Source of the DNA: Streptococcus sp. 121
GTDB lineage: Bacteria > Bacillota > Bacilli > Lactobacillales > Streptococcaceae
Direction: 5' to 3'
DNA length: 38,214 bases
NCBI RefSeq assembly: GCF_016458205.1
Contig: NZ_JAEMED010000016.1
Span: 1 to 38,214, forward strand
Positions 26,543 through 37,805 of this stretch are shown here, piece after piece (position 1 is the first letter of the stretch; the number at the start of each line of letters is the position of its first letter). The translations under genes and the position numbers were made by a program. The notes under the pieces were generated by a model. That model did not search any database. It was given only the letters and a program-made list of their open reading frames with translations, and was not told where the DNA came from.

Positions 26543-27658
26543 ATGGCTTTAACTGCAGGAATTGTTGGCTTGCCAAATGTTGGAAAGTCGACCTTATTTA
26601 ATGCGATTACAAGAGCAGGCGCAGAGGCTGCCAATTACCCCTTTGCAACAATCGACCCTAATGTTGGTCGGGTTGAAGTACCAGATGAGCGACTTATCAA
26701 ATTGACCGAGTACATCAAACCTCAGAAAACCGTACCAACGACATTTGAGTTCACCGATATTGCAGGGATTGTTAAAGGGGCATCAAAAGGCGAAGGTCTG
26801 GGTAATAAGTTTTTAGCCAATATTCGCGAAGTGGATGCAATTGTCCATGTGGTCCGTGCTTTTGAGGATGAAAATGTTATGCGTGAACAAGGACGAGAAT
26901 CTGATTTTGTGGATCCGATGGCGGATATTGATACCATTAATTTAGAGCTAATCCTAGCGGACTTGGAAAGCATTAACAAGCGCTATGCGCGTGTTGAAAA
27001 AATGGCTCGAACCCAGAAAGACAAGGATTCTGTAGCGGAATTTGCAGTCTTAGAAAAAATCAAACCTGTCCTAGAGGATGGTAAATCTGCGCGAACCATT
27101 GAATTTAGCCCTGAAGAAGAGACTATTGTGAAAGGTCTCTTCCTCCTCACCACAAAACCAGTTTTATATGTGGCTAATGTAGATGAAGATCAAGTAGCTG
27201 ATCCAGATGCAATTGAATATGTGCAACAAATTCGTGCTTTCGCAGCAACAGAAAATGCAGAAGTGGTGGTTATCTCAGCTCGCGCAGAAGAAGAAATTTC
27301 TGAATTAGAGGAAGAAGACAAGGCAGAATTTCTTGAAGCTATGGGCTTGAATGAATCAGGTGTCGACAAATTAACTCGAGCTGCTTATCATCTACTCGGA
27401 CTCGGAACCTATTTCACAGCTGGTGAAAAAGAAGTCCGGGCCTGGACTTTTAAACGCGGCATGAAGGCTCCGCAAGCAGCTGGCATTATCCACTCAGACT
27501 TCGAAAAGGGCTTTATCCGTGCTGTAACCATGTCCTACGATGATCTTATGACCTACGGTAGCGAGAAAGCTGTCAAAGAGGCTGGTCGCCTCCGTGAGGA
27601 AGGAAAAGAATACATTGTCCAAGACGGTGACATCATGGAGTTCCGCTTTAACGTTTAA
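26543..27658 (+). CDS. ychF: Redox-regulated ATPase YchF (Obg family)
   Basis: This 371-residue P-loop NTPase is of the Obg/HAS group that prefers ATP and binds ribosomes. G1 is GLPNVGKST at 8-16, G3 [20 protein letters not shown] near 73-93 with the YchF-specific loop, and the altered G4 is in YVANVDED (about 209-216). A C-terminal TGS domain is at about 285-368. AGGAG precedes the ATG. Own promoter upstream, terminator behind. Confidence 0.96.
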   Translation: MALTAGIVGLPNVGKSTLFNAITRAGAEAANYPFATIDPNVGRVEVPDERLIKLTEYIKPQKTVPTTFEFTDIAGIVKGASKGEGLGNKFLANIREVDAIVHVVRAFEDENVMREQGRESDFVDPMADIDTINLELILADLESINKRYARVEKMARTQKDKDSVAEFAVLEKIKPVLEDGKSARTIEFSPEEETIVKGLFLLTTKPVLYVANVDEDQVADPDAIEYVQQIRAFAATENAEVVVISARAEEEISELEEEDKAEFLEAMGLNESGVDKLTRAAYHLLGLGTYFTAGEKEVRAWTFKRGMKAPQAAGIIHSDFEKGFIRAVTMSYDDLMTYGSEKAVKEAGRLREEGKEYIVQDGDIMEFRFNV

Positions 27659-27672
27659 TCAATTCAAGAACC

Positions 27673-27699
27673 GAGGTTGGCCCTACTCCGACCTCTTTT
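27673..27699 (+). terminator. Terminator behind ychF
   Basis: The stem GAGGTTGG/CCGACCTC with a seven-base loop is followed by TTTT. It lies 17 bases before pth, so some read-through into pth is likely. Confidence 0.7.
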
Positions 27700-27714
27700 C
27701 GTATTGGAGGAATT

Positions 27715-28284
27715 ATGACAAAACTCATTGTTGGCCTGGGAAACCCAGGCTCTAAATACCAAGGTACACGCCACAATGTTGGATTTCAATTTGTAGATCA
27801 AATTGCCCAAAAAGAAGGCGTAATCTTTAAAGAAGATCGGATTTTTCAAGCCGAAATTACCTCTTTTTTCTACCAAGGAGAAAAGATTTATTTAGCTAAA
27901 CCAACTACTTTTATGAATAAAAGTGGATTGGCGGTTGAAGCTCTCCTGGCTTATTACGGGTTAAGGGCAGAAGATTTAATCGTAATTTATGATGATCTCG
28001 ACATGACTGTTGGCAAGGTAAGACTTCGGGCAAAGGGATCAGCAGGGGGTCACAATGGTATCAAAAATATAATCCACCTGCTAGGTCACTCTGATTTTTT
28101 ACGCTTTAAAATCGGAATTGGAAGACCAGCTCCCCAACAATCTGTGCCCAACTATGTCCTAGGTAAATTTAGTACGGACGATCAGATTGCCATCTCAGAA
28201 GCTCTAGAACGGGTCACAGAGGCTTTTTACTACTATCTGGATACAAGGGACCTAGAAGCAAGTATGAGGTGCTACAATGGCTAA
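27715..28284 (+). CDS. pth: Peptidyl-tRNA hydrolase
   Basis: This 189-residue esterase frees tRNA from peptidyl-tRNA released prematurely from ribosomes. The GLGNPGSKYQGTRHNVGF motif carries catalytic His20, and Asp93 is in VIYDDLDM. A GSAGGHNG loop and an IGIGRP segment follow. Length is typical. TTGGAGGAA is the ribosome site. It overlaps mfd by eight bases, so the pair is translationally coupled. Confidence 0.97.
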   Translation: MTKLIVGLGNPGSKYQGTRHNVGFQFVDQIAQKEGVIFKEDRIFQAEITSFFYQGEKIYLAKPTTFMNKSGLAVEALLAYYGLRAEDLIVIYDDLDMTVGKVRLRAKGSAGGHNGIKNIIHLLGHSDFLRFKIGIGRPAPQQSVPNYVLGKFSTDDQIAISEALERVTEAFYYYLDTRDLEASMRCYNG

Positions 28285-31200
28285 ACAGAACCTGATTTCT
28301 CTATTTGAACAAAATCAGCAAATTCAGGACTGGCTTGACGGATTTGATCCTAGCTCTCGGCAATTGGTGCTTGGCCTATCTGCGACCAGTAAAGCCTTGG
28401 CGCTAGCTAGTCTTCTTGGCAAGAAAAAAGCGAAAATTGTTACCATCGTAGCAAGCACGGTCGAGGCGGAACGCCTGGAAAGTGACCTGATTGCATTGGT
28501 AGGGGAGAAAAAAATTTACCGCTTTCTAGCAGAGGATATGGCCGTAGTGGAGTTGGCTTTTTCTTCTAAGGAAAGAGAGTACACCCGAGCTCAGGCTCTA
28601 CAATTTTTGCAGGAGGAAGGGGAAGGCATTGTGATTGCCAACCTAGCGGCTCTAGGACTGCGTCTTCCTGATCCACGAGCCTATCGTGCCTATAGCCAGA
28701 CTTTGACAGTAGGCATAGCCTATCCATTTGAACAGATACTAAATCAGCTAAATGAGATGGGCTATACCAAAGTGGGACAGGTCACCCAAGAAGGGGAGTA
28801 CAGTCAGCGGGGAGATATCTTAGATCTTTTCCCTTTGGGCCAAGAGCTTCCTTATCGTTTAGAATTTTTCGGAGATGAGTTAGACAATCTCCGCACCTTT
28901 AGTCCGGAACACCAACGCTCACAGGAAAAAGTTGAGTCTATTTTGATTCAACCTGTCCGTAGCCAACTTGTCGGAGAAGAGGACTATGAACGAGCTGAAG
29001 CAGCATTTTTGGACTTGATGAAAAACCAAAGTCGTCCTGGCCTCCTATCTTATTTGCAGGAAATCTTAGCATCTATTCGGTTGCGATCCTATCACGAAGC
29101 CTTTCCCAGCTTTCTCCAGTATTTCTATGAGGGAGAATGGTCTCTTTTAGACTACCTTCCTAAGAATAGTTTGGTAATTTTCGATGAATTCCAAAGGTTG
29201 ACAGATAAAAAAGCTCAGCAAGAGTTAGAAGTTGCGCAATACTTGACAGATCAATTACAAGTTGATAAAGCACTGTCAAGACAGATCTATTTCTTAGATT
29301 CCTATTCTAAGTGGCGACTTTACAAGCCAGCTAGCTTCTTTTCTTATTTACAACGTGGATTTGGAAATTTGAAATTAAGCGGATTGCACCAGTTTCAAGA
29401 ATTCCTGCTTCAAGATTACTTCAGTCAACTACCACTGATTAAAGACGAACTCTTACGCTTCCAAAAATCAGGCTATACAATTTTACTTGACGTCACATCT
29501 ACAGAACATTTACAAACTTTACAAGAAACTTTACAAGACTACAACTTGACAATTAAAACTGTGAATAGCGATGAAGTCAAAGTAAATGAGATACAGTTCT
29601 GTAAACTTGGCCTCAGTCAAGGTTTTCAATTGCAGGATCAAAAGTTATTACTAATAACAGAAAAGGAATTGTTTCAAAAGAAAACCAAACGTCGGGTTCG
29701 CCGTCAAAACATAAGCAATGCGGAGCGCTTAAAAAGTTACCAAGAATTAGAAAAAGGCGACTATGTTGTCCACGCTATTCATGGGATTGGACAGTATCTT
29801 GGAATCGAGACCATCGAAGTGTTAGGTAGTTACCGGGATTATGTAACAGTTCGTTATGAAAATGGAGATCGAATTTCCTTACCTGTTGATCAACTGGACT
29901 TACTCTCCAAATATATAGGAAGCGAAGGTAAGGCACCAAAACTCAATAAATTGAATGATGGGCGCTTCCAGAAAGCGAAACGAAAGGTTGAGAAGCAGGT
30001 TCAAGATATCGCTGATGACCTACTGAAACTGTATGCAGCGCGTGCTCAATTAAAAGGCTTTGCCTTTTCTCCGGATGGTCCAGATCAAGAAGACTTTGAC
30101 CAGGACTTCCCTTATGTCGAAACAGATGACCAGCTCAAGAGTATCCAAGAGATTAAGGAAGATATGGAAAAGGATAAACCTATGGACCGCCTCTTGGTGG
30201 GGGATGTTGGGTTTGGAAAAACAGAAGTTGCCATGCGAGCTGCCTTTAAGGCTGTTCAAGATCATAAACAGGTGGCAGTTCTGGTTCCTACCACCGTCTT
30301 AGCCCAACAACATCTGGTCAACTTTCAAGAACGTTTCGCTGAGTTTGCTGTGGAAGTCGATGGACTGAGTCGATTTAAGACTAAGAAGGAGCAGGCAGCT
30401 ACCCTGGAGAAGTTAGCTAAGGGTCAAGTTGACATTATCATCGGAACCCATCGCCTTTTGTCCAGTGATGTCACATTTTCCGATCTTGGCTTGATTATTA
30501 TCGATGAGGAACAGCGTTTTGGCGTCAAACACAAGGAAAAATTGAAGGAATTGAAAAATAAGGTGGATGTCCTAACCCTAACTGCTACTCCAATTCCTCG
30601 AACCCTCCACATGTCTATGTTAGGAATCCGTGACTTATCAGTCATTGAAACGCCACCAACCAACCGTTATCCAGTACAAACCTTTGTGATGGAAACCAAT
30701 CCGCAGGTAATTCGAGATGCGGTTCTTAGAGAAATGGAACGGGGTGGTCAGGCCTATTACCTCTATAATCGTGTGGACACAATTGAACTTAAAGTTGCTG
30801 AATTACAGGAACTCATACCAGAAGCTTCCATTGGCTATGTCCATGGACGAATGTCAGAGGTACGTCTGGAAAATACCCTTCTTGATTTTGTCAACGGAGT
30901 CTACGATCTCCTGGTTACCACAACCATCATTGAAACGGGTGTTGATATCCCCAATGCTAATACGCTCTTTATTGAAAATGCAGATCACATGGGGCTATCC
31001 ACTCTCTACCAGTTGAGGGGACGAGTTGGTCGTAGTAACCGTATTGCTTACTCTTATCTCTTTTATCGACCTGATAAAAGTTTGAGTGAAGCATCAGAGA
31101 AACGCTTAGATGCCATCAAGGGCTTCACAGAATTGGGAAGTGGATTTAAGATTGCCATGCAGGACCTATCAATTCGGGGAGCTGGAAATCTATTGGGCAG

Positions 31201-31813
31201 TTCCCAGAGTGGCTTCATTGACTCTGTTGGATTTGAACTTTATTCCCAATTATTGGAAGAAGCCATTGCCAAGAAGCAAGGGAAGATTCAGGCCCAGCAA
31301 GGAACCAATGCGGAAATCTCCATGGGAATCGATGCCTATTTACCATCCGAGTATATTCAGGATGAACGCCATAAGATTGAAATCTACAAGCGTATTCGCC
31401 AAATCCGAGGGGAAGAGGATTACCAAGAACTTCAAGAGGAGTTGATGGACCGCTTTGGAGAATATCCAGACCCAGTGGCGTATTTATTAGAAGTTGGGCT
31501 ATTGAAAGCCTACGCTGATCAGATTTTTATTGAAAATATCCTTTTGAAAAAAGGGGCTATCCATATACGATTTGCTACGAAAGCTGCTCGCTATTTCTTG
31601 GCCCAAGATTATTTCCAAGCACTGTCGCAAACCACTATTAAGGCACAATTAAGTGACATGCAAGGAAAAATGGAAGTGATCTTCAACTTACATCAGGAAA
31701 AAGATTATGAAATTCTAGAGGCCTTGCTTCAGTTCACGCGCTTCCTAGCCCAGGAACTTAAAGAAAAACTCAAGGACTCAGAGCAGGTCTCTGGTCAAAA
31801 CGTGTTACAATAG
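28277..31813 (+). CDS. mfd: Transcription-repair coupling factor Mfd
   Basis: This 1178-residue SF2 translocase removes stalled RNA polymerase and recruits UvrA. A UvrB-like module is N-terminal (about 1-350). The RNA-polymerase-interacting domain is at about 490-560, with [18 protein letters not shown]. The RecG-like helicase has Walker A GDVGFGKT at 642-649 and DEEQ from 743, with motif [11 protein letters not shown] near 910. A C-terminal TRCF domain follows. All motifs are intact. It starts inside the end of pth. Confidence 0.97.
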   Translation: MAKQNLISLFEQNQQIQDWLDGFDPSSRQLVLGLSATSKALALASLLGKKKAKIVTIVASTVEAERLESDLIALVGEKKIYRFLAEDMAVVELAFSSKEREYTRAQALQFLQEEGEGIVIANLAALGLRLPDPRAYRAYSQTLTVGIAYPFEQILNQLNEMGYTKVGQVTQEGEYSQRGDILDLFPLGQELPYRLEFFGDELDNLRTFSPEHQRSQEKVESILIQPVRSQLVGEEDYERAEAAFLDLMKNQSRPGLLSYLQEILASIRLRSYHEAFPSFLQYFYEGEWSLLDYLPKNSLVIFDEFQRLTDKKAQQELEVAQYLTDQLQVDKALSRQIYFLDSYSKWRLYKPASFFSYLQRGFGNLKLSGLHQFQEFLLQDYFSQLPLIKDELLRFQKSGYTILLDVTSTEHLQTLQETLQDYNLTIKTVNSDEVKVNEIQFCKLGLSQGFQLQDQKLLLITEKELFQKKTKRRVRRQNISNAERLKSYQELEKGDYVVHAIHGIGQYLGIETIEVLGSYRDYVTVRYENGDRISLPVDQLDLLSKYIGSEGKAPKLNKLNDGRFQKAKRKVEKQVQDIADDLLKLYAARAQLKGFAFSPDGPDQEDFDQDFPYVETDDQLKSIQEIKEDMEKDKPMDRLLVGDVGFGKTEVAMRAAFKAVQDHKQVAVLVPTTVLAQQHLVNFQERFAEFAVEVDGLSRFKTKKEQAATLEKLAKGQVDIIIGTHRLLSSDVTFSDLGLIIIDEEQRFGVKHKEKLKELKNKVDVLTLTATPIPRTLHMSMLGIRDLSVIETPPTNRYPVQTFVMETNPQVIRDAVLREMERGGQAYYLYNRVDTIELKVAELQELIPEASIGYVHGRMSEVRLENTLLDFVNGVYDLLVTTTIIETGVDIPNANTLFIENADHMGLSTLYQLRGRVGRSNRIAYSYLFYRPDKSLSEASEKRLDAIKGFTELGSGFKIAMQDLSIRGAGNLLGSSQSGFIDSVGFELYSQLLEEAIAKKQGKIQAQQGTNAEISMGIDAYLPSEYIQDERHKIEIYKRIRQIRGEEDYQELQEELMDRFGEYPDPVAYLLEVGLLKAYADQIFIENILLKKGAIHIRFATKAARYFLAQDYFQALSQTTIKAQLSDMQGKMEVIFNLHQEKDYEILEALLQFTRFLAQELKEKLKDSEQVSGQNVLQ

Positions 31814-31832
31814 AAAAAAAGGAGAAAGATTT

Positions 31833-32099
31833 ATGCGCTTAGACAAATACCTCAAAGTATCTCGTTTAATCAAACGCCGTCCTGTAGCAAAGGAAGTGGC
31901 GGACAAGGGACGAATCAAAGTGAATGGCGTTTTGGCTAAAAGTTCGACCGACTTAAAAATCGACGATATCGTGGAGATTCGCTTTGGTCATAAACTTGTC
32001 CGGGTGAAGGTCTTAGAGATGCTAGATAGTACCAAAAAAGAAGATGCTTCTAAGATGTATGAACTATTAGAAGAAGTAAGGATAGAAGAAGATGCCTAG
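31833..32099 (+). CDS. S4-domain RNA-binding protein (Hsp15/RqcP-type)
   Basis: This 88-residue protein is almost entirely an S4 domain: [20 protein letters not shown], then [13 protein letters not shown] and [17 protein letters not shown]. Firmicute members encoded before divIC (YabO/RqcP) bind 50S-peptidyl-tRNA complexes and assist RqcH in ribosome-associated quality control. The neighbouring pth and mfd, both of which act on stalled machines, fit this. AAGGAG precedes the ATG. It overlaps divIC by eight bases. Confidence 0.9.
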   Translation: MRLDKYLKVSRLIKRRPVAKEVADKGRIKVNGVLAKSSTDLKIDDIVEIRFGHKLVRVKVLEMLDSTKKEDASKMYELLEEVRIEEDA

Positions 32100-32460
32100 A
32101 AATGTCCTCCAAATGAAAAACGCCTATATTGAGGAGGAAGCTTCGCAGCGTCGGAATGACCATGATGGACGACGCCAGCGTAATCGCTTTATAGGCTGGG
32201 TTCTGATTTTGGTTGTAATTTTGTTTATTCTTCCAATCTTTAATCTGGCAAATACCAGACAGGTTTTGGAACAAAGACAAAAGCAATACCGAGAAATGGA
32301 CCAACAATACCAACAATTAGAAAAGGAGGAGGAGAGATTGGCGACACTGGCTAAAAAGCTAGAAGATGATGACTATGCCAGCAAGTACATGCGGGCCCGT
32401 TACTACTACTCTAAAGACGGCGAGACCATCTACACGATTCCAGATCTCCTACCTAAATAA
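32092..32460 (+). CDS. divIC: Cell division protein DivIC (FtsB)
   Basis: This 122-residue bitopic protein has a basic cytoplasmic tail (1-32), one transmembrane helix at about 33-53, then an extracellular coiled coil (about 58-90, [20 protein letters not shown]) and a short C-terminal domain with [15 protein letters not shown]. It forms a complex with FtsL and DivIB at the septum. It overlaps the genes before (8 bases) and after (its stop TAA shares a base with the next ATG). Confidence 0.94.
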   Translation: MPRNVLQMKNAYIEEEASQRRNDHDGRRQRNRFIGWVLILVVILFILPIFNLANTRQVLEQRQKQYREMDQQYQQLEKEEERLATLAKKLEDDDYASKYMRARYYYSKDGETIYTIPDLLPK

Positions 32461-32582
32461 TGGAAAAATCCCAACTCATGAAAAAAGTGGCTCTATTTCT
32501 CCAACATTCTGAGGATAAGCTAACAGAACTGGAAGAAAAGAATAAGGCCTATTATTTACTAGAACATGTTGAAGACAAGTAA
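32460..32582 (+). CDS. Small conserved-position protein (40 residues) between divIC and the serine hydrolase
   Basis: This 40-codon frame starts in the overlapping TAATG at the divIC stop and ends 17 bases inside the next gene. It reads [20 protein letters not shown], continues LTELEEKNKAYYLLEH and ends VEDK. It is highly charged and probably helical, with no export signal. A small hypothetical gene sits at the same place in pneumococcus. The tight coupling on both sides supports translation. Function unknown; the context suggests a link to division or the wall. Confidence 0.75.
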   Translation: MEKSQLMKKVALFLQHSEDKLTELEEKNKAYYLLEHVEDK

Positions 32583-33864
32583 GCATCCCTGGGTGATTTT
32601 ACCTGTCCTTGCTTGGTTTACCTCCTGGCCATTCGTCAATTTGGATCCGGCTGAGAAACTTAATCTGGCCCCAGAACAAGCAGCAGCTCTCTTCCAAGTA
32701 TCTTACAGCTTGTTATACACGGAAATCCCGGAAAATCCAGTAGCTACAGTGGATATGGTCAGTTTCAAAGACCAGGATTTGACCCAGGTCGCAAAATCCT
32801 GGTCTTCGAATCAAGCTCTGCTGATTCAAGATTTGCTCTACCGGGATGATGGGACCCCGCTGTTTCAACTGAAGGACGGCAGCTTTATCTTAGCCAGCCG
32901 TTCTTTCATTTATTCAAATCAGCTGTTGCATGAAGAAGACTATGAAGGACTTCTTTGGCTCCAGCCCGATGCAAAATTTTATAAGGAAGTTCCACAGGAT
33001 CAAAGCAAGGTCAGCAAAAGGAACTATCAAGCTTATCAACCTATTAAAATTGTTAAGAAAGTGACCTATCCTCGAACTGAGTATGGCGTGACGGACAAGG
33101 GGGACTATGTTGACTGGTCCTCGCTCAGTAAGGAGGACAATCGCATGCAGAGGGTTCAAGAGCTACTAGATGAGAAATACCAGGATGAGAATGTGGGTAT
33201 CTATGTTCAGCAAGTGGAGACTAGTAAGGTGGCAGGGATTAATCAGAATAAGGCGATGTATTCTGCTAGTATTACCAAGCTTCCCTATCTTTATTACGTG
33301 CAGGAACAAGTTCTTGAAGGGAACTTGAAGTGGACAGATCGGGTGAAGTATACCAAGGAAACAGAAGATTATGACGGAGCCTATGATCCTGCGGGAACAG
33401 GAAGTCTCCCCAAGGAACCCAATCAAGAATCCTATAACTATAAGGAGCTGGAGGATAAGGCTGCAAAAGAATCGGATAATGTAGCCCATAATATCCTGGG
33501 TTATTATGGAACGGATAAGTCGAGTCCAGCTTTTCAAAAAGCCATCAAGCAGATTGTAGGGCAGGAATGGGATGTTGTAGACCGAGAGGTCACCCCGGAG
33601 ATGGCCGGCCGGCTCATGGAGGCTATCTATCTACAAAACGGTGAGTTACTTTCAATGTTACAGCAGACTGCATTTGATGACCAGCGGATCCCCCGAGATC
33701 TTCCAGTTCCTGTGGCCCACAAAATTGGTGATGCGGATGCCTTTCACCATGATGCGGCTCTGGTCTATGCTAAATCCCCCTATGTCCTGGTTATCTTTAC
33801 GGAAAACAAGGACAATGAGCTGATCTCCAAGATTTCTAAAGATATTTATGAGGTACTAAAATGA
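32566..33864 (+). CDS. Exported serine hydrolase (beta-lactamase class A-like fold)
   Basis: This 432-residue protein has an N-terminal hydrophobic export segment (about 8-24), a variable domain of about 180 residues, and a C-terminal penicillin-recognising fold. The catalytic tetrad is Ser235-I-T-Lys238. Ser303-Asp304-Asn305 lies in KESDNVAHN. The third motif reads HKIG (385-388) where true beta-lactamases have KTG. This suggests a wall-related hydrolase or inactive homologue rather than an antibiotic-resistance enzyme. The gene overlaps the small ORF upstream and the tilS ATG (ATGA) downstream. It is the usual neighbour of divIC and tilS in streptococci. Confidence 0.88.
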   Translation: MLKTSKHPWVILPVLAWFTSWPFVNLDPAEKLNLAPEQAAALFQVSYSLLYTEIPENPVATVDMVSFKDQDLTQVAKSWSSNQALLIQDLLYRDDGTPLFQLKDGSFILASRSFIYSNQLLHEEDYEGLLWLQPDAKFYKEVPQDQSKVSKRNYQAYQPIKIVKKVTYPRTEYGVTDKGDYVDWSSLSKEDNRMQRVQELLDEKYQDENVGIYVQQVETSKVAGINQNKAMYSASITKLPYLYYVQEQVLEGNLKWTDRVKYTKETEDYDGAYDPAGTGSLPKEPNQESYNYKELEDKAAKESDNVAHNILGYYGTDKSSPAFQKAIKQIVGQEWDVVDREVTPEMAGRLMEAIYLQNGELLSMLQQTAFDDQRIPRDLPVPVAHKIGDADAFHHDAALVYAKSPYVLVIFTENKDNELISKISKDIYEVLK

Positions 33865-35138
33865 CTATGGAAACTCTAATCCTGGAGCATGTCTGTAAGG
33901 AAGGCTACTTTCAAGACCATTCTAAGGTATTACTGGCCTTATCCGGGGGCAAGGATTCCTTATATTTGCTCAGTTTCCTTTACCGTAATCGGGACGAGCT
34001 AGGCCTGGATTTGGGGCTGGCTCATGTTAATTATGGGCAGCGTCCGGAAGCTGACTGGGAAGAAGAGTCCCTGAGACGTCTAGCCCAGGAGTTAGAACTA
34101 CCCTTCTATAGTCGCTCCTTTACGGGAGATTTCAGCGAGGCTGTGGCACGTGCCTTTCGCTATGACTTCTTTGCTGAAATCATGGCGGAACAGGGGTATA
34201 CTGCCTTGGTAACTGGCCACCATCGCGATGATCAGGTAGAGACCATTCTCATGCGTTTGATTCGGGGCAATCACTTGGAAAATCTCACGGGCATGCAGGA
34301 ATGTCAGGATTTTGCTGGAGGCCAGCTGATTCGACCACTTCTAAACTTTGCGAAGGTGGATTTGCCTCAGGAAGTTTATTTCGAAGATGCCTCGAATAAT
34401 AGTCCACTTTATTTTCGCAATCGTGTCCGTCACAAGATTCTTCCGGATCTGCGCCAGGAGAATCCCCAGCTAGATACAGGTCTTCTACGACTCTCCCAGA
34501 AAGTAGAGCAGCTTTATAGCCTTTTGAACAGTCTGACGACTCCCTTAGATCCTCTTCATTTGGAAAAATGGAAAGAAGAGTCAGAAGCCTTGCAAATTTA
34601 CCTCTTAGAACAGTACTTAAAAAACTATCCCCAGTTCCCTCGGGGACCTGAACAAGTGGAGAAGCTGGCTCATCTGCTTCGAAAAGAGGGCAGTCAGACT
34701 AGCTATTTAGGTCAGGGATATTGGTTAGATAAGCGCTACAATCAATTTTCACTGACCCAGACCCCCCCAGCTCGCTTTGACTCGCAGTCCTTTTGGTTAG
34801 AACCGGGTCAAGTAACTGATTTTGGCCCCTTTCATTTTTCCTTCGGAAAAAAACCTAAAGGGAGTATCTTAGCGGAAATAGAGGTTGAGGAGAGACCTGT
34901 TCTGTTGCGTCATCGCCAGGAGGGGGATGTCTTTGTCTGGAGGGGGATGCGGCGTAAGTTGAGACGATGGTTTATCAATGAAAAAATCCCAATCCAGGAG
35001 CGGGACCAGGCCGTGTTGGTTTTACAGGATGAAAAGATTCAGGGAATTCTCAATACTCATGGTCCATGTTTGAGTATCCAGAATGAACATGGTATAATGA
35101 AGGCTAGAATTTATGTCCAAAAGATGGATAAAGAATAG
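33861..35138 (+). CDS. tilS: tRNA(Ile)-lysidine synthase TilS
   Basis: This 425-residue ATP-pyrophosphatase-type ligase attaches lysine to C34 of the CAU-anticodon tRNA-Ile, changing it from Met to Ile reading. The P-loop SGGKDS is at 28-33. GHHRDDQVETILMRLIRG follows near 117-134, and the NNSPLYFRNRVRHKILPDLR block is near 180-200. The C-terminal domain has LLRHRQEGDVF and MRRKLRRWFINEKIP. It starts at the ATGA overlap; a second ATG two codons later is possible. Confidence 0.96.
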   Translation: MTMETLILEHVCKEGYFQDHSKVLLALSGGKDSLYLLSFLYRNRDELGLDLGLAHVNYGQRPEADWEEESLRRLAQELELPFYSRSFTGDFSEAVARAFRYDFFAEIMAEQGYTALVTGHHRDDQVETILMRLIRGNHLENLTGMQECQDFAGGQLIRPLLNFAKVDLPQEVYFEDASNNSPLYFRNRVRHKILPDLRQENPQLDTGLLRLSQKVEQLYSLLNSLTTPLDPLHLEKWKEESEALQIYLLEQYLKNYPQFPRGPEQVEKLAHLLRKEGSQTSYLGQGYWLDKRYNQFSLTQTPPARFDSQSFWLEPGQVTDFGPFHFSFGKKPKGSILAEIEVEERPVLLRHRQEGDVFVWRGMRRKLRRWFINEKIPIQERDQAVLVLQDEKIQGILNTHGPCLSIQNEHGIMKARIYVQKMDKE

Positions 35139-35147
35139 GAAATGAAT

Positions 35148-35687
35148 ATGTTAGATCAAGATATCAAAGAAGTTCTCATCTCCCATGAGGAAATTGTTGC
35201 GGCTGCCCAGAAACTCGGCCAAACTTTGGCGGAGGAATATATGGATAAAAATCCTGTATTCATTGGGATTCTAAAGGGTTCAATTCCTTTTATGGCGGAA
35301 TTGATAAATCATGTGGATGCGCATTTGGAAACAGATTATATGGCTGTGTCTAGTTATCAAGGAGGAACTGCCAGCACTGGTGAGTTGACAGTGGTCAAGG
35401 ATTTAGCTGCAGATATTGAAAATCGACATATTGTGATCATCGAGGACATTATAGATTCTGGTTTGACCTTGGATATTTTGAAAAAAATGTTTTTGGAACG
35501 CAAGCCAGCTTCCCTTAAGATTGTAACTCTTCTAGATAAACCAGAAGGCCGTAAGGTTGAGATTGATGCGGACTATTCCTGCTTCACAATTCCAAATGAA
35601 TTTGTAGTGGGATTTGGTTTGGATTACCAAGAAAATTACCGGAATCTCCCTTACATTGGAATCTTGAAAGAGGAAGTTTACAAATAA
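35148..35687 (+). CDS. hpt: Hypoxanthine-guanine phosphoribosyltransferase
   Basis: This 179-residue purine salvage enzyme makes IMP and GMP from hypoxanthine or guanine and PRPP. The PRPP loop [12 protein letters not shown] contains Glu99-Asp100. The flexible loop SSYQGGT and C-terminal FVVGFGLDY are typical. The start at 35148 is preferred because AGGAA lies seven bases upstream; ATG 35142 is directly attached to that site. Nine bases separate it from tilS. Confidence 0.95.
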   Translation: MLDQDIKEVLISHEEIVAAAQKLGQTLAEEYMDKNPVFIGILKGSIPFMAELINHVDAHLETDYMAVSSYQGGTASTGELTVVKDLAADIENRHIVIIEDIIDSGLTLDILKKMFLERKPASLKIVTLLDKPEGRKVEIDADYSCFTIPNEFVVGFGLDYQENYRNLPYIGILKEEVYK

Positions 35688-35709
35688 ATATAAAAGGAAA
35701 CGAATATAG

Positions 35710-37707
35710 ATGAAGAAACAAAACAACCGTTTTTTCGGTCGTAATCCTCTGGCCTATATCTTCGTAGTTGTTGCTTTAATCACCGGTTTCCAATACATCT
35801 TTGGAACTAGCTCATCTGCCCAAACGCAGCAAATTAGCTTTACTGAGTTGACCAAGCAATTGGAAGACGGAAATGTCAAGGATTTGAGCTACCAACCAAA
35901 TGGTAGCGTGATTGAAATTCAGGGTACTTATAAAGAAGCACAAGAAGTAAAAACCGACTTAGGTGTTCAATTTTTCGATGCCAGCTCTACCAAGGCTGAG
36001 AATTTCTCCAGCATTATTTTGCCATCGGAAGCTAATATCTCTCGGATTCAGGATTTAGCACAGGAACAGGGCGCAGACCTCAGTATTAAACGGGAAAGTT
36101 CAAGCGGTGCTTGGATTCAGTTTTTGATTAGTATCGTCCCATTCATTATTGTACTTTTCTTCTTTATGACCATGATGAACCAGAATGGTGGCGGCGCCCG
36201 TGGTGCTATGAACTTTGGCCGTAATCGTGCCAAAGCTACAACTAAAGAAGACATCAAAGTGCGCTTTGCGGATGTTGCTGGTGCCGAAGAAGAGAAACAA
36301 GAATTGGTTGAAGTTGTAGAGTTCCTTAAAGATCCAAAACGCTTCACCAACCTTGGAGCACGGATTCCTGCTGGGGTCTTGCTTGAAGGCCCTCCAGGAA
36401 CCGGTAAAACTCTCCTAGCTAAAGCGGTTGCTGGAGAAGCAGGTGTCCCATTCTTCAGTATTTCCGGTTCAGATTTTGTGGAAATGTTTGTCGGTGTCGG
36501 TGCGAGCCGTGTCCGTTCCCTTTTTGAAGATGCTAAAAAAGCTGCACCTGCTATCATTTTTATTGATGAGATTGATGCTGTTGGCCGTCGCCGTGGTGTC
36601 GGCATGGGCGGGGGAAATGATGAGCGCGAGCAAACTCTTAACCAACTCTTGATTGAGATGGATGGTTTTGCTGGTAACGAAGGAATTATTGTTATTGCAG
36701 CAACTAACCGGAGCGATGTCCTAGACCCAGCTCTTCTTCGTCCAGGTCGATTTGACCGCAAGATTTTGGTTGGTAGACCAGACGTCAAAGGTCGTGAGGC
36801 TATCCTTCGCGTCCATGCTAAGAACAAACCGCTTGCAGCCGACGTTGATTTGAAATTGGTGGCTCAACAAACCCCAGGTTTTGTGGGTGCAGACCTAGAA
36901 AATGTCTTAAATGAGGCAGCTTTAGTTGCCGCTCGTCGTAATAAAAAGGAAATTGATGCTTCCGATATCGATGAGGCAGAAGATCGTGTGATTGCTGGAC
37001 CATCTAAAAAGGATAAAGAAGTCTCCAAACGCGAACGGGAAATTGTGGCCTACCATGAGGCCGGACATACCATTGTTGGTTTGGTGCTTTCCAATGCACG
37101 TGTTGTGCACAAAGTAACCATTGTACCACGCGGTCGCGCAGGTGGATACATGATTGCACTTCCAAAAGAAGACCAATCTCTACTATCTAAAGATGATATG
37201 AAGGAACAATTGGCTGGATTGATGGGAGGACGTGTAGCCGAAGAGATTATCTTTGGTGTCCAGACTACTGGTGCTTCCAATGACTTTGAACAAGCAACTC
37301 AATTGGCTCGGAGCATGGTCACAGAATATGGAATGAGTGAATTGCTTGGCCCAGTTCAATATGAAGGTAGCCATGCTATGTTGGCTGGCCAAGTCAGCCC
37401 AGAAAAATCAATGTCTGAGCAAACGGCGCGTGAGATTGATCAAGAAGTCCGTAAGCTATTGGTAGAAGCTCACGAAGCTGCTCGTAAGGTCATTGAGGAA
37501 AACCGTGAAAAACATGCATTGATTGCTCAAGCCCTCCTAGAACATGAAACCTTGGATAGCCAAGAGATCAAGTCCTTGTATGAAACTGGTCAAATGCCAA
37601 GCAATCAGGAAAAGGAAGAAGGGGACGTTCATCCTCTATCTTTCGACGAAGTCGTATCTAAAATGGAATCAGATACCGAAAAGACATCTGAAACTACTAA
37701 AGACTAG
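35710..37707 (+). CDS. ftsH: ATP-dependent membrane metalloprotease FtsH
   Basis: This 665-residue protease has two membrane helices (about 14-32 and 135-155) flanking an extracellular domain. The AAA+ module has Walker A GPPGTGKT at 227-234, Walker [13 protein letters not shown] and SRH region [17 protein letters not shown]. The zinc peptidase domain has HEAGH at 449-453. It degrades misfolded membrane proteins and regulators. AAAAGGAAA precedes the ATG. It ends the operon with the terminator at 37771. comX, which follows ftsH in pneumococcus, is not present here. Confidence 0.97.
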   Translation: MKKQNNRFFGRNPLAYIFVVVALITGFQYIFGTSSSAQTQQISFTELTKQLEDGNVKDLSYQPNGSVIEIQGTYKEAQEVKTDLGVQFFDASSTKAENFSSIILPSEANISRIQDLAQEQGADLSIKRESSSGAWIQFLISIVPFIIVLFFFMTMMNQNGGGARGAMNFGRNRAKATTKEDIKVRFADVAGAEEEKQELVEVVEFLKDPKRFTNLGARIPAGVLLEGPPGTGKTLLAKAVAGEAGVPFFSISGSDFVEMFVGVGASRVRSLFEDAKKAAPAIIFIDEIDAVGRRRGVGMGGGNDEREQTLNQLLIEMDGFAGNEGIIVIAATNRSDVLDPALLRPGRFDRKILVGRPDVKGREAILRVHAKNKPLAADVDLKLVAQQTPGFVGADLENVLNEAALVAARRNKKEIDASDIDEAEDRVIAGPSKKDKEVSKREREIVAYHEAGHTIVGLVLSNARVVHKVTIVPRGRAGGYMIALPKEDQSLLSKDDMKEQLAGLMGGRVAEEIIFGVQTTGASNDFEQATQLARSMVTEYGMSELLGPVQYEGSHAMLAGQVSPEKSMSEQTAREIDQEVRKLLVEAHEAARKVIEENREKHALIAQALLEHETLDSQEIKSLYETGQMPSNQEKEEGDVHPLSFDEVVSKMESDTEKTSETTKD

Positions 37708-37770
37708 GTCTTCAGCTATTAAAAATTTTCTGATACTTGAAATAAAAGAAGAGCTACTCTCTATAAAGTG

Positions 37771-37803
37771 AAGCTGTGTGGAAAAATTCCATGCAGCTTT
37801 TTT
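37771..37803 (+). terminator. Terminator behind ftsH
   Basis: The stem AAGCTGTGTGGAA/TTCCATGCAGCTT with a short A loop is followed by TTTTTT. Intron copy B starts two to three bases after the T-run. Confidence 0.88.
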
Positions 37804-37805
37804 GA

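Noticed and set aside
36117..36827. A 236-codon minus-strand frame antisense to ftsH
   Set aside because: It is a low-complexity shadow of the AAA+ coding region (Arg/Ser/Pro-rich) without ribosome site; ftsH is certain.
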